Virus record (IMG/VR): IMGVR_UViG_3300034418_013792
Location: 1-31,861 of that record
Reading direction: 5' to 3' (one strand)
Source: a virus
DNA length: 31,861 nucleotides
Shown: in pieces, positions 15,926-24,226 of the stretch
Position numbering within the stretch: position 1 is the stretch's first letter
Layout: every line of letters starts with the position of its first letter
Notes under the pieces: generated by a model
Database searches by the model: none
What the model was told of the DNA's origin: nothing
Seen by the model: the letters and a program-made list of their open reading frames with translations, nothing else
Program-made: the position numbers and the translations under genes

Positions 15926-16987
15926 TTAATTTTCCAAGCTGTTTGCAACTTGAGTATTTATCCATTCATAGGTTTTTTCCATACCCTTAATTAAAGGTTG
16001 TGTAGGTTCCCATCCTATTTTTTCTTTATAAAGTTTATTATCTGAGTTACGTCCTCTGACTCCCATAGGACAAGCAAAGCCATATTTATCTATAAAATCC
16101 TGCCCATCTATGTTATTAATTTTAATATCTTTTTTAGATATATCAATTGCCATTTGGGCTAACTGATTAATAGTAACCATTTCTTCAGAACCAATATTTA
16201 CAGGTCCCATAAACTCCTCTTGACGCATAAATCGAAGTACTGATTCTAAACAATCATCAATATAAAGAAAAGAACGTGTTTGTAAACCATCTCCCCAAAC
16301 CTCAATTTCACCATCAGATTCAGCTGCTTTCCTACACATTGCTGCTGGTGCTTTTTCTTTCCCACCTGTCCAAGTTCCCATAGGACCAAAAATATTATGA
16401 AAACGAGCTACACGAACATCAAGCCCATAATTACGATTAAAGGCTAAAAACAAACGCTCACTAAATAATTTTTCCCAACCATATTCTGAATCTGGGTTAG
16501 CTGGATAGGCACTTGATTCTTCACAATTAGGATTATCTGGATCTAATTGGTTATGTTCTGGGTACATACAAGCCGATGAACTATAGAATACTCGTTTAAC
16601 TGATTTTTTAGCAGCCTCATATACAACATTTAAATTAATTAAAGCTGAGTTATGCATTACATTAGCATCATTATCGCCTGTAAAAATATACCCGGCACCA
16701 CCCATATCAGCTGCTAATTGATATACTTCATCAAATGAATTTTCTTTATCATTTACAGCGTATTGAATTGGGGAAAACATTACTTGAGATACTACTTTAG
16801 GATCTCTTAAATCACCTGAGATGTATTCATGACAAATATCATCATGGTTCCAAAATTCATGTTTTTCTTTGATATCCACTACACGAACCCAAAACCCTTC
16901 ATCTTTTAACCGTTTTGCAAGGTGACCACCAATAAAACCACCCCCACCTAATACTAGTGCTGTTTTTTTTATATCTGTTTTTTTCAT
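15926..16987 (-). CDS. GDP-mannose 3,5-epimerase-like SDR
   Basis: A 353-residue extended SDR with VLGGGGFIGGHLA at residues 12-24, YQLAADMGGAGYIFTG near 89-104, FYSSSACMYPE near 134-144, the Y169-GWE-K173 pair, VARFHNIFGPMGTW near 197-210, GGKEKAPAAMCRK just after it, and a C-terminal substrate strand with TRSFLYIDD. The AADMGG, SSSACxYP, YGWEK and EKAPAA motifs are those of GDP-mannose 3,5-epimerase, which makes GDP-L-galactose and GDP-L-gulose. In plants this feeds ascorbate; in phages and bacteria it supplies glycans. It overlaps the GT2 gene by four bases. Family is well supported; nucleotide identity is inferred. Confidence 0.85.
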   Translation of the reverse strand: MKKTDIKKTALVLGGGGFIGGHLAKRLKDEGFWVRVVDIKEKHEFWNHDDICHEYISGDLRDPKVVSQVMFSPIQYAVNDKENSFDEVYQLAADMGGAGYIFTGDNDANVMHNSALINLNVVYEAAKKSVKRVFYSSSACMYPEHNQLDPDNPNCEESSAYPANPDSEYGWEKLFSERLFLAFNRNYGLDVRVARFHNIFGPMGTWTGGKEKAPAAMCRKAAESDGEIEVWGDGLQTRSFLYIDDCLESVLRFMRQEEFMGPVNIGSEEMVTINQLAQMAIDISKKDIKINNIDGQDFIDKYGFACPMGVRGRNSDNKLYKEKIGWEPTQPLIKGMEKTYEWINTQVANSLEN

Positions 16988-17628
16988 AATGTATTATAAT
17001 AATTGTTTTGTTTTTCTTGTCGTTCTATTGTTTTTGGATGATACAATGCAAATTCTTCACTAGGAGGAAAATCTGTTATGGTCTTGTATTTATCTAATAC
17101 TTCATGTACTTTATTTTTCCACTTAATATCATCTGATTTTTTGTAAATTCTCCATTGATAATCAGGCCAATTAACCCAACCTTTTTCATTAACCCCCCAA
17201 CCCCACATTTGAATATGTTGAGGTGTAAGACCTTTTACAGTATTTACCCTAGGAACTCTAAAAACATCTATATCATTAGTTTCTAAAATTTCAGGTAAAT
17301 AATCTACCAAATATTTACTAGGCATTTCATCAGCATCAATCTGAAAAACATAATCACCTGTACACATATCAGTAAGCCAATTCTTCATTTTTCCAAAATC
17401 ACCCTCAAAATCATATGAATACCATCTAATAGGATAATCTTGCATGGGATTATATGCTGTTCCTGGGTCTATTGAAACGAGATATTCTCTAACTTCTTTA
17501 GTACCATTTACTGAATCATATACTATTACAATTTCATCTTTATCTCTTTTATTTTCAATTAAAAATGAGAGAAGACGTTCAATCTCCTCTCTTTCATTGC
17601 ACACAGGTATTGCGTAACTTATTTTCAT
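16984..17628 (-). CDS. Glycosyltransferase family 2
   Basis: A 214-residue GT-A protein. It opens ISYAIPVCNEREEIERLL, then has DEIVIVYDSVNGT near residues 35-47 and the metal-binding DxD within YVFQIDADEMPSKYLVDYLP near 92-111. A long loop with WGWGVNEKGWVNWPDYQWRIYKK follows, and it ends with ALYHPKTIERQEKQ. No membrane segments are present. The size and the W-rich QWRIYKK segment recall small GT2 enzymes that act on protein or lipid-linked glycans. It follows the zinc-ribbon gene after two bases. Donor and acceptor are unknown. Confidence 0.85.
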   Translation of the reverse strand: MKISYAIPVCNEREEIERLLSFLIENKRDKDEIVIVYDSVNGTKEVREYLVSIDPGTAYNPMQDYPIRWYSYDFEGDFGKMKNWLTDMCTGDYVFQIDADEMPSKYLVDYLPEILETNDIDVFRVPRVNTVKGLTPQHIQMWGWGVNEKGWVNWPDYQWRIYKKSDDIKWKNKVHEVLDKYKTITDFPPSEEFALYHPKTIERQEKQNNYYNTL

Positions 17629-17630
17629 TT

Positions 17631-18101
17631 TTATACTTCTTGTTTATCGAATATACCAATAAAATCTAAAGCATCCAAGAAATCTTTCTCATTATAATGA
17701 GTAATTGTTGACATATCCATTCTCCATTCATAAAACTCTCCTTTTTTACCTGGGATAGGATATTTTTCTTTTTCTTCTTCTTTTACAGGAATTGCTTTAA
17801 CAGCTGACCATTTCCAATTATCTGCTCTGGTTCCATTAGCAAATACCATTCCTTTAGTAGGTAAATTAATAGCAGTAGGCATCCAAATTTTACCTTCTTC
17901 ATCTTCACCCATTAATTCTTTATACAAATCAGGTAAGGTTTCCATTTGTTGTTCAAAAAATTCTTCACCTTTTTTCATTAAAGAATTAGTTTGAAAACCA
18001 CATCCATAACACATATAATTGGTAATAGATTCATTTACTTCTTGGGAATAACAAGCATCCCCCTCACATCTAGCACATTTAATTAAATTGTCGTAACCCA
18101 T
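17631..18101 (-). CDS. Zinc-ribbon protein of unknown function
   Basis: A 156-residue acidic protein. The N-terminus has CARCEGDACYSQ at residues 9-20 and CYGCGFQTN at 32-40, giving a C-x2-C ... C-x2-C zinc ribbon. The rest, rich in Lys/Glu and Trp, includes WMPTAINLPTKGMVFANG near 68-85 and DNWKWSAVKAIPV near 89-101, which looks like a compact beta domain. I do not recognise it. It sits between two glycosyltransferase genes with two-base gaps on each side, so it is part of the same transcript. It could be a scaffold or a regulator of the cluster. The zinc ribbon resembles the one fused to the nucleotidyltransferase only in having two CxxC pairs. Confidence 0.6.
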   Translation of the reverse strand: MGYDNLIKCARCEGDACYSQEVNESITNYMCYGCGFQTNSLMKKGEEFFEQQMETLPDLYKELMGEDEEGKIWMPTAINLPTKGMVFANGTRADNWKWSAVKAIPVKEEEKEKYPIPGKKGEFYEWRMDMSTITHYNEKDFLDALDFIGIFDKQEV

Positions 18102-18103
18102 AA

Positions 18104-19411
18104 TTAAGATTCTTTAACAGCTACCTCTTTTTTCTTTGGTAACTCTATTTTTTTAAGTTTTGGTAATTGTAATTTTACTTGTTTAGGAAACTCAGGAATA
18201 TTTTTATCAAGATATGCATTCAACATTTCATCCATTTTTTCCCAACTAAAATTAGTTTTAGAATAATGGGCTTGACGTTTACCTAATTCAGCATATTTTT
18301 TATAATTTTCAAACATATCTTTTAAGTAATGTCCAATTTCTCCTGAATTAGGAGAAAACCATTGAGATTCTTTTAAAATCATATCTTTAACAACAGCTGA
18401 ATCATCTACATTTTTTAATTCTCCATTAATTAAAGTAGTAAATTCTGAGTTTAAAAAATCAATATGACCACTCCAATTGGTTGCTAATATTGGTTTTTTA
18501 GTTAAACTAAATTCAAGTAGAGGACGCCCAAAACCTTCTCCTTTAGTTAAACTAACCATAGCTTTTACTTTAGAATGATTATAAATTGAATTCATTTCTT
18601 CATCACTAAATTCACCATGAAGTAAATAAACATTAGGTAACCTTCTAGCATTTACAGTAGATTTAATTTGATTGATTTTATCTATAATTTTATCCCTACC
18701 CATATAAGAAGCTCCTGTAACTGCTGTTTTAAGAATCAATGCAGGAGCATTTTGTTTATTTTTAAATAATTCAAAAAAGGCTTTAACTAATAAACCTACA
18801 TTTTTTCTATCTTCCCCTAGGTTTCCTTGCATCCAATGTCCTACAAATAGATAAGCAAATTTTTCAGGAATATTAAAATCAACTAAACATGGTTCGGTAG
18901 TAGGTTTATAAATTTCTAGATTAGCACCTTCAAATAATACCTCAATAGGTTTATTTACTTTAATTTCTCCAACTGCTTGGCCTTGTTGATTATTTTTAGT
19001 ATAAACTGAATTTAAGAATGTTTGTTTAGAATGTTCTGATGATACAAAATTAATATCCATTCTATTAATCCCCTCAACCCAACTATGATGAACAATTGTA
19101 GTTTCCATTCCTGCGGTCATTCCTATATTATATTTTCCTACAGGTTGGAATTCATTTGGAACTGTAATTTGCATCCAAATATCAGGTTTTTGGGTTAATT
19201 GAGGTTGATTATAAAGATAATTTTTTAAAAATCCCCATTCTTCTTCATGGTCTTTTACAAAACCCCAAGGTGTATTACCCCACCTTTGAGATAAAAGTTT
19301 AACGTCATATTTTCCAGATTTTACAATAGATTTAATAATATCTCTGGAACGAGCTCCATATCCTGAGTAGGTATCAAAGGGAGCTGATATGTAAAAAGTT
19401 GGTTTATCCAT
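18104..19411 (-). CDS. Glycosyltransferase family 4 (GT-B)
   Basis: A 435-residue GT-B protein. It opens with FYISAPFDTYSGYGARSRDI, the donor-independent N-terminal domain, and includes MTAGMETTIVHHSWVEGINR near 103-122. The C-terminal donor domain has YLFVGHWMQGNLGEDRKNV, VYLLHGEFSDEEMNSIY and the nucleotide-sugar E-x7-E element TKGEGFGRPLLEFSLTKKPI near 289-308. These are GT4/group 1 traits. A Lys/Pro-rich tail closes the protein and may aid membrane or partner binding. It lies 12 bases after another GT4 gene. The pair probably acts one after the other on the same glycan. Specificity unknown. Confidence 0.88.
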   Translation of the reverse strand: MDKPTFYISAPFDTYSGYGARSRDIIKSIVKSGKYDVKLLSQRWGNTPWGFVKDHEEEWGFLKNYLYNQPQLTQKPDIWMQITVPNEFQPVGKYNIGMTAGMETTIVHHSWVEGINRMDINFVSSEHSKQTFLNSVYTKNNQQGQAVGEIKVNKPIEVLFEGANLEIYKPTTEPCLVDFNIPEKFAYLFVGHWMQGNLGEDRKNVGLLVKAFFELFKNKQNAPALILKTAVTGASYMGRDKIIDKINQIKSTVNARRLPNVYLLHGEFSDEEMNSIYNHSKVKAMVSLTKGEGFGRPLLEFSLTKKPILATNWSGHIDFLNSEFTTLINGELKNVDDSAVVKDMILKESQWFSPNSGEIGHYLKDMFENYKKYAELGKRQAHYSKTNFSWEKMDEMLNAYLDKNIPEFPKQVKLQLPKLKKIELPKKKEVAVKES

Positions 19412-19423
19412 ATAACTTGTTTT

Positions 19424-20854
19424 TTAATAAATTAATTCGTGCATTAGTTTTTCTTCTGGGAGTTCTGTTACATTAATAAATTCAAATTTTTCTCTTGGTT
19501 TCCAAGTTTTAAATAACTTATCAACGTAAGTAATAACCCTATTCCCCATTTTTTCTCCTGTAAATCCTGCTTCATTACTTATAGACCACTCGTATCCTTC
19601 CATACCACATTCTTTACGTTCTTCAGGACTCATGTTATAAAGCTTCATAATTTGTTCAGCAGCATCTTCAGGTCTGCATCTATCATCCCAAATGTAAGGT
19701 GTAGGAGGAGAACCTTGTAATGAACGATTAGTAGGATATACTGGAAAAGCCCATTTACCATGTTTTTTATATCTTCCTGTATGGTTTGAAGGGATTTCTT
19801 TTGATGGTACAAACCAATTTCCATCCTCATCTTCAAAACGCATTTGATCTTGCATACCACCTGTTACATTAGCAATAATAGGAGTTCCTGTTACTAAAGC
19901 CTCAGTAAGTGAAAGACCCCAGCCTTCATTAGAAGTTAATAATATTTGGGCATCAGCTAAATTATACAACCTATTTAATTCTACAGGTGTTACTTTACCT
20001 GTGGAAAAAATTATATTTTTAGAGTCTTTACCAAATAAATAATCCCTAACAGCAACTAAATTAGTACCATGATCACTAACAGGTTCTGTGTGTAAAATTA
20101 AACGACACTTATCTGCTTTTTCTTTTGGTAACTTATCTAAGAAATATTTAAAAGCTAATAAAGTATCAGGAATTTGTTTTCTTCTAATATTTCTAGAATT
20201 AAAGAATAAAGTAAAGTCAACTTTATTTTTACCATAAACTTTTTCTCTTAGTTTTTTAAGATCTTCATCACCATTTTCTAAAGGATAAAAAATATTAGTA
20301 TTAATACCATGGGGAACATACTCAATAATTTTATTTTTAGCTTTTTCACCTAATGCTAACTTATTAATTAAAACTGTTTGTTTAGAAATACCTAGCAAAA
20401 CATCACAAGATTCATAATAAGGTTTATTGTAAAGAGGAACAGGAAAATCATCCCAAATATTTAAATAAATAATAGGAATAGTTTTTCTAATTTCATTTTC
20501 AATATCAAATAACCAAGTAAAATATCTAGGATCTGTAATTAAAAATATTGCATCTGGTTTTTCAACATTTATCATATTTCTAATAAAAGCAGCATCCCCA
20601 TAACCATCAATAGGATAAATAATTACAGATGCATCATTAATACCTGCTGCTTCATTAGTAGCTTGATTAATATCAAATCTTTTACCTTTATCGGGGTGAT
20701 TAATAGCACCTCCAATATTTACCCAATTATAGTGATGGCAAGTGTTAATAATTAACTCTTTACCTACATTTGCTACACCAGAAGGCATTCTGATGTCATC
20801 ACAGATCAAAAGTATTTTTTTCCTTTGATCGGGTTTCAAATAACCATTTTTCAT
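19424..20854 (-). CDS. Glycosyltransferase family 4 (GT-B)
   Basis: A 476-residue GT-B protein. It starts with a Lys-rich leader and ILLICDDIRMPSGVANVGKELI, has a central IFLITDPRYFTWLF strand, then the acceptor-to-donor linker VPHGINTNIFYPL near 186-198. The donor domain has LFFNSRNIRRKQIPDTLLAF near 221-240 and the E-x7-E motif LTSNEGWGLSLTEALVTGTPI near 307-327 followed by NVTGGMQDQM. These define a GT4/group 1 transferase. It is the first gene of the sugar run and follows a ribbon-helix-helix gene by 13 bases. Donor and acceptor are unknown. Confidence 0.9.
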   Translation of the reverse strand: MKNGYLKPDQRKKILLICDDIRMPSGVANVGKELIINTCHHYNWVNIGGAINHPDKGKRFDINQATNEAAGINDASVIIYPIDGYGDAAFIRNMINVEKPDAIFLITDPRYFTWLFDIENEIRKTIPIIYLNIWDDFPVPLYNKPYYESCDVLLGISKQTVLINKLALGEKAKNKIIEYVPHGINTNIFYPLENGDEDLKKLREKVYGKNKVDFTLFFNSRNIRRKQIPDTLLAFKYFLDKLPKEKADKCRLILHTEPVSDHGTNLVAVRDYLFGKDSKNIIFSTGKVTPVELNRLYNLADAQILLTSNEGWGLSLTEALVTGTPIIANVTGGMQDQMRFEDEDGNWFVPSKEIPSNHTGRYKKHGKWAFPVYPTNRSLQGSPPTPYIWDDRCRPEDAAEQIMKLYNMSPEERKECGMEGYEWSISNEAGFTGEKMGNRVITYVDKLFKTWKPREKFEFINVTELPEEKLMHELIY

Positions 20855-20867
20855 ACTTTAAATTTAA

Positions 20868-21059
20868 TTAAGGTTTTATTTCTAAATTATTGTGATTGTG
20901 AATTTCTTTTCTAAATTCATCTTTTGTAAGATATAAATGAATAGCTCGTTCTGCAAGTTTTTGGAAAGAAAATTTATGTCTAACACAAGCTACTTTAAAT
21001 TCATCAAATAATTCACTATCAATTTTTACACTAGTTAATGATTGGTTTTTATCTGCCAT
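20868..21059 (-). CDS. Small ribbon-helix-helix (CopG/Arc-like) DNA-binding protein
   Basis: A 63-residue protein with the pattern SLTSVKIDSELFDEFKVACV: a short beta strand with alternating residues then a helix. A second helix follows, SFQKLAERAIHLYLTKDEF. This strand-helix-helix layout fits a dimeric CopG/Arc/MetJ-type regulator. The C-terminus is short and polar. It lies exactly at the junction between the replication region and the sugar cluster, after the only gap (39 bases) nearby, so it may control the sugar operon or itself. Targets are not visible. The start has only the A/T leader TAAATAAATAAATAATAAAG and no Shine-Dalgarno sequence. Confidence 0.65.
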   Translation of the reverse strand: MADKNQSLTSVKIDSELFDEFKVACVRHKFSFQKLAERAIHLYLTKDEFRKEIHNHNNLEIKP

Positions 21060-21098
21060 AATCTTTATTATTTATTTATTTACACACATACATATATA
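21060..21098 (-). promoter_or_regulatory. Candidate promoter/leader before the ribbon-helix-helix gene and sugar cluster
   Basis: A 39-base A/T-rich gap. On the minus strand it reads ATATATATGTATGTGTG then a TAAATAAATAAAT leader. The block ATATATGTAT also occurs upstream of hsp20 (about 27298-27307), where it runs into TATAAT. Two of the few real gaps in the window thus share this element. No -35 box is clear. A role as promoter is a guess based on that coincidence and on position. Confidence 0.3.
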
Positions 21099-22040
21099 TT
21101 ATTTTTCAAAAGTCGCTGGGCATAAATGAGTTTTATAAAAAGAACAATATTGACAATGGTTATTAAGTTTAGGTTGATGGTTTTTTTGTGAGTATCCTTC
21201 TTTTGTAAATACGGACTCAATAAATTCATTTAATTCTTTATCGGCTTTATTTAATTTAACTTTTCCTGAGGCTGGGGTAAATGTTTGTATTCTAGAAATT
21301 GGAAAATCACTTTCTTCCCATATTTTTCTTTTCACAATAAAAAATTCAATATTAATTTTATCTAAAGGAATATTAAATTGTTTTGCAAAGAATTTCTTAT
21401 AAAGTATAAGTTGGAATTGTTTATTTTCGTCTTTTTTAGTTTTATCATGCCAACCCCGTGTAGATGTTTTAATGTCTATAATCTTGAAGGATTGCGTGGT
21501 TTCATTATATAAAACTACATCTAAATGACCTTGGTATATTACATTAGGGTATCGCTTATTAGGCGTTAAAATTACAGGCACTTCACACCCTACTAAATAC
21601 CACCCACGTTTACTAAAATATTTTCCTCTTTTCTTTTTAAAAAAATCTAAAATAGCAATCCCATCTTCATAAAATTCTCTTAACTCTTCAGCTGAACTAA
21701 AATGGAGATTATTATTTTTTTTATAGGAAGAATTATATTCTTCCATTAATCCTTTTTTAAAGTGATCTTCAATATCAATTTTATCTGCCTCAGAAATACT
21801 TTTTTCATACATTATATCTAAATAATGTTGAAGAGTTTCATGTAAAGCAGTACCAAAAACAAAATAGATGGATTGTTCATCTATTTTATGTCCGTCTCTA
21901 TATTGTAGTGACCATTTTTTAGGACACTGCTTATACATTGAAAATTGAGAATAAGAAATGCTTTTTTGAAAACTATAATTTATATTTATAGGTTCAAAAC
22001 TTTTAATTTCTTTAATTATAGAAGGTATTTTTTTAGTCAA
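21099..22040 (-). CDS. PD-(D/E)XK nuclease with four-Cys (Fe-S) site, Cas4/RecB-like
   Basis: A 313-residue nuclease-fold protein. SYSQFSMYKQCPKKWSLQYRDG at residues 29-50 contains C39; His67 is in GTALHETLQ; GHLDVVLY at 171-178 supplies D174; IIDIKTS at 187-193 supplies D189 and K191, the PD-(D/E)XK core; FQLILYKKFF matches the QxxxY motif. The C-terminus has CQYCSF at 296-301 and C307-P. C39, C296, C299 and C307 have the spacing of the AddB/Cas4-type iron-sulfur site. Stand-alone versions occur in many T4-like phages and probably process DNA ends in recombination or repair. There are no CRISPR repeats here, so it is not an adaptation gene. It is separated by 3 bases from the DUF1599 gene. 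Confidence 0.85.
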   Translation of the reverse strand: MTKKIPSIIKEIKSFEPININYSFQKSISYSQFSMYKQCPKKWSLQYRDGHKIDEQSIYFVFGTALHETLQHYLDIMYEKSISEADKIDIEDHFKKGLMEEYNSSYKKNNNLHFSSAEELREFYEDGIAILDFFKKKRGKYFSKRGWYLVGCEVPVILTPNKRYPNVIYQGHLDVVLYNETTQSFKIIDIKTSTRGWHDKTKKDENKQFQLILYKKFFAKQFNIPLDKINIEFFIVKRKIWEESDFPISRIQTFTPASGKVKLNKADKELNEFIESVFTKEGYSQKNHQPKLNNHCQYCSFYKTHLCPATFEK

Positions 22041-22043
22041 AAC

Positions 22044-22424
22044 TTATTTTTTCCATTTATCTCTCATTACAAGCATAGCAATAAGCCCATAATTAGAAAT
22101 ATCAATAAAACTGTCCATCATTGTTTCTCCTGCTACATAATTTTTACCATCACGTTTTAACAGGTTTCTTAAACGATTTATTTTATCATTAATTCTAAGC
22201 CAAATACCTGTAATTGACAAGTGAATATCATAAGGATCTTCTAGGCTAGAACCCAAAGCAATATTTTCAATTCCATAATCCAACATTTTTCTAGCAAATA
22301 ATTCGTATTGTTCTTGTTGAACTTTTTCAAATTCTTTAGATAATGTGGGGTAATTGGTTTTAAAATCTTTTATAGTTTGTTCTCTATCTTGAATTACAAA
22401 ACTTACATCTTGATGTTTAGTCAT
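22044..22424 (-). CDS. DUF1599 / nucleotide modification associated domain 1 (Nmad1) protein
   Basis: A 126-residue all-helical protein. The signature is FARKMLDYGIENI near residues 43-55, then WLRINDKINRLRNLL near 75-89 and MMDSFIDISNYGLIAMLVM near 102-120. This matches the 'KxxDYG ... R..K..R...L ... D...D..NYG..A' pattern of DUF1599 (Nmad1), a family linked by Iyer and colleagues to phage base-modification loci and related in fold to all-alpha NTP pyrophosphatases. The conserved acidic residues (E in the loop, D near 104 and 108) could bind metal. It may clean up or process a nucleotide. It lies one base after the 72-codon gene, near the replisome. Confidence 0.72.
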   Translation of the reverse strand: MTKHQDVSFVIQDREQTIKDFKTNYPTLSKEFEKVQQEQYELFARKMLDYGIENIALGSSLEDPYDIHLSITGIWLRINDKINRLRNLLKRDGKNYVAGETMMDSFIDISNYGLIAMLVMRDKWKK

Positions 22425-22425
22425 A

Positions 22426-22644
22426 TTAAATAACTTGTTTTTGGTCTAAATATTTTTCTATTGTTTCTAACCTTTCATCAGCATCAGCTAACATTCTAAT
22501 TGCTTCTTCAGCATTTTTATAAAAATCTTCTGTTGAATGGTCTCCAATACCTGCTGGATGTTTTTCTAGTAATTCTAGGGTTAATAGTGCTTTAGTTTTA
22601 TCAGCAATAGCTGATGTATATAGCATATTTTTTAATCGATTCAT
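22426..22644 (-). CDS. Small helical protein of unknown function
   Basis: A 72-residue, predicted all-helical protein. It contains ADKTKALLTLELLEKHPAG and a second helix EDFYKNAEEAIRMLADADERL near 40-60, then LETIEKYLDQK. There is no known motif. Its start overlaps the gp62-like gene by four bases (ATGA), so translation is probably coupled. Charge and helix pattern suggest a small adaptor or a coiled coil. I do not recognise the family. Confidence 0.6.
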   Translation of the reverse strand: MNRLKNMLYTSAIADKTKALLTLELLEKHPAGIGDHSTEDFYKNAEEAIRMLADADERLETIEKYLDQKQVI

Positions 22645-23090
22645 AATTTTGCTTCTTTTAACAACTTATTAGTTTCTTCTTCATTTAACCCCATTTCCCA
22701 AAGAATTCCTTTAACTCCATGTTTACGTAAAATATCAATATAATTTTCAGCTTCTCCAAGTGAACAATTAAAATATTCAGCTATGTATTCAGGAATTTGT
22801 TTTAAATTTCTTTTATTTTCGTTTTTTACGTATTTAAGCCATAGTTTTTTCTTTGGTATCATTTCTCGATAAATGGTGTAAATTTGTTGTTTATTTTGTG
22901 GATTAATCTTTTGAACATAATTTACAATATCAATATAACTTATATTCATAGATAAATATCTATGTACCATATAAGAATTCCATTTATCCCATGATTCTTG
23001 TGAGAAAGATTGGGGGTCAGATTTATGTAACATTATTTCATCTAACCACTCAAAAAGATTATTAATCTGCTTTGTTTCCAAACTCTTCAC
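22641..23090 (-). CDS. 62: Probable clamp-loader small subunit (gp62-like)
   Basis: A 149-residue protein. The pattern recalls T4 gp62: a mid-protein WNSYMVHRYLSMNISYIDIVNYVQKIN near residues 37-63, then YTIYREMIPKKKLWLKYVK near 72-90 and IAEYFNCSLGEAENYIDIL near 103-121. In gp62 of T4 the matching parts are a yxxFMVNRxLS-type helix, a xxPxxxRxxKW strand and an IxxxYxxSxxxAxxYxxIL helix. Gp62 and gp44 form the clamp loader that opens gp45. The gene lies two genes downstream of gp44, as expected for a partner. It is shorter than T4 gp62 (187). Identity is based on a remembered pattern, so moderate confidence. It overlaps the 82-codon gene by 29 bases. Confidence 0.62.
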   Translation of the reverse strand: MKSLETKQINNLFEWLDEIMLHKSDPQSFSQESWDKWNSYMVHRYLSMNISYIDIVNYVQKINPQNKQQIYTIYREMIPKKKLWLKYVKNENKRNLKQIPEYIAEYFNCSLGEAENYIDILRKHGVKGILWEMGLNEEETNKLLKEAKL

Positions 23091-23310
23091 GTAATTCTTG
23101 AGGTAACATTTCTTTAATTACTTCCCCAGAAACAACATCATAAAATACAGGAATAGGCATAATAGCATCCTCAGAAGTACCAGCTACAAATTTAGATACT
23201 TTACGAAGAATAACTCCTTCAGCAAATACTTTTCCTCCTGTAGAAGATGTTAAAGGTTGAGTGTTTTTAATATCAATATTTACATTTAATTCTTGTTGTT
23301 GTTTTGCCAT
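23062..23310 (-). CDS. Small protein of unknown function between gp44 and gp62
   Basis: An 82-residue protein with a polar N-terminus (MAKQQQELNVNIDIKN) and a compact beta-like core GGKVFAEGVILRKVSKFVAG and PIPVFYDVVSGEVI. It ends in a charged helix EMLPQELREEFGNK. No family is recognised. Its 3' end overlaps the start of the gp62-like gene by 29 bases, an unusually long overlap for this window. Its place between the two clamp-loader genes suggests a replication-linked role, but nothing in the sequence proves it. Confidence 0.6.
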   Translation of the reverse strand: MAKQQQELNVNIDIKNTQPLTSSTGGKVFAEGVILRKVSKFVAGTSEDAIMPIPVFYDVVSGEVIKEMLPQELREEFGNKAD

Positions 23311-23317
23311 GATTTAT

Positions 23318-24226
23318 TTATTTAAGATTAATTAATTTTTCTATTAAAGCCATACAATTTATTTCTTTATCAATTCTAAAATTCGCTTGATACGAGCATT
23401 CATTAATAAGGATTGCCACCATTCCTTCACTATTAGGAACATAAATTGAAGCATTATCATAAAGATAACGATAAAACTCTTCAAAATCTTGAACATTTGC
23501 ATTTGTAATAATTTGTCTAATTTCTTTCCAATTAGGTTTTGGTTTAGATAATTCTTTAAGTACTTGAGTCATGTAATTAGATGAAACTAATACTGATTTA
23601 TCAATTATAAGTTTATTATCTTGGGTTGATAATTGAATTGTATTAAGACATTTACGTAAATCAGGATAAAATTGATTTACAATTGTAACAATATCTTCTA
23701 GTTCAAATTTAGTATTTTCTTGTTCTAAAATCCAAGTAATATGTTTTGCAACATCTTTTTTAGTTGGAGGTATTACTTTAAGTACTTGACATCGTGATTG
23801 AAGAGGATCAATAATACGTTCTACATAATTACAAGTCAGTATAAAACGAGTAGTACGTGAAAATGTTTCAATTACATTACGAAGTGAGGCTTGTGCTTGA
23901 ATAGTAAGAAAATCTGCTTCATCTAAAATAACTACTTTAATAGATTTAAAAGAAGCAGCTGAAGCAAAACCTGATACTTTATCTCTAATGGTTTCAATTC
24001 CTCTTTCATCACTTGCATTAATATAAAGATAGTCACAATCTAGATTTTTAACTATAAGTTTAGCAAGAGTAGTTTTACCTGTGCCTGCGGGACCATAAAA
24101 AATAAGATTTTGAATATCATTTTGAGCTAGATATTGAGAAATGGTTTTTTTAATATTTTCATTCCCCACATAATTTTCTAATTGTGTAGGTCTATATCTT
24201 TCAACTAATAATCCGTGATCTTTCAT
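23318..24226 (-). CDS. 44: Clamp-loader large subunit, AAA+ ATPase (gp44-like)
   Basis: A 302-residue AAA+ protein of the RFC/gp44 class. It has ERYRPTQLENYVGNE at residues 9-23, Walker A GPAGTGKT at 45-52, Walker B VVILDEAD at 98-105, sensor 1 ILTCNYVERI near 129-138 and the SRC arginine-finger motif at 144-146. A lid and collar follow. It would load gp45 onto primed DNA with gp62. Length compares with T4 gp44 (319). It abuts the 90-codon gene with no gap and precedes the 82-codon gene by 7 bases. Confidence 0.93.
   Translation of the reverse strand: MKDHGLLVERYRPTQLENYVGNENIKKTISQYLAQNDIQNLIFYGPAGTGKTTLAKLIVKNLDCDYLYINASDERGIETIRDKVSGFASAASFKSIKVVILDEADFLTIQAQASLRNVIETFSRTTRFILTCNYVERIIDPLQSRCQVLKVIPPTKKDVAKHITWILEQENTKFELEDIVTIVNQFYPDLRKCLNTIQLSTQDNKLIIDKSVLVSSNYMTQVLKELSKPKPNWKEIRQIITNANVQDFEEFYRYLYDNASIYVPNSEGMVAILINECSYQANFRIDKEINCMALIEKLINLK

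Noticed and set aside
21099-22040. Cas4 of a CRISPR adaptation module
   Set aside because: The nuclease has the Cas4/AddB-type Cys site, but there are no cas1/cas2 genes and I saw no direct repeat array.
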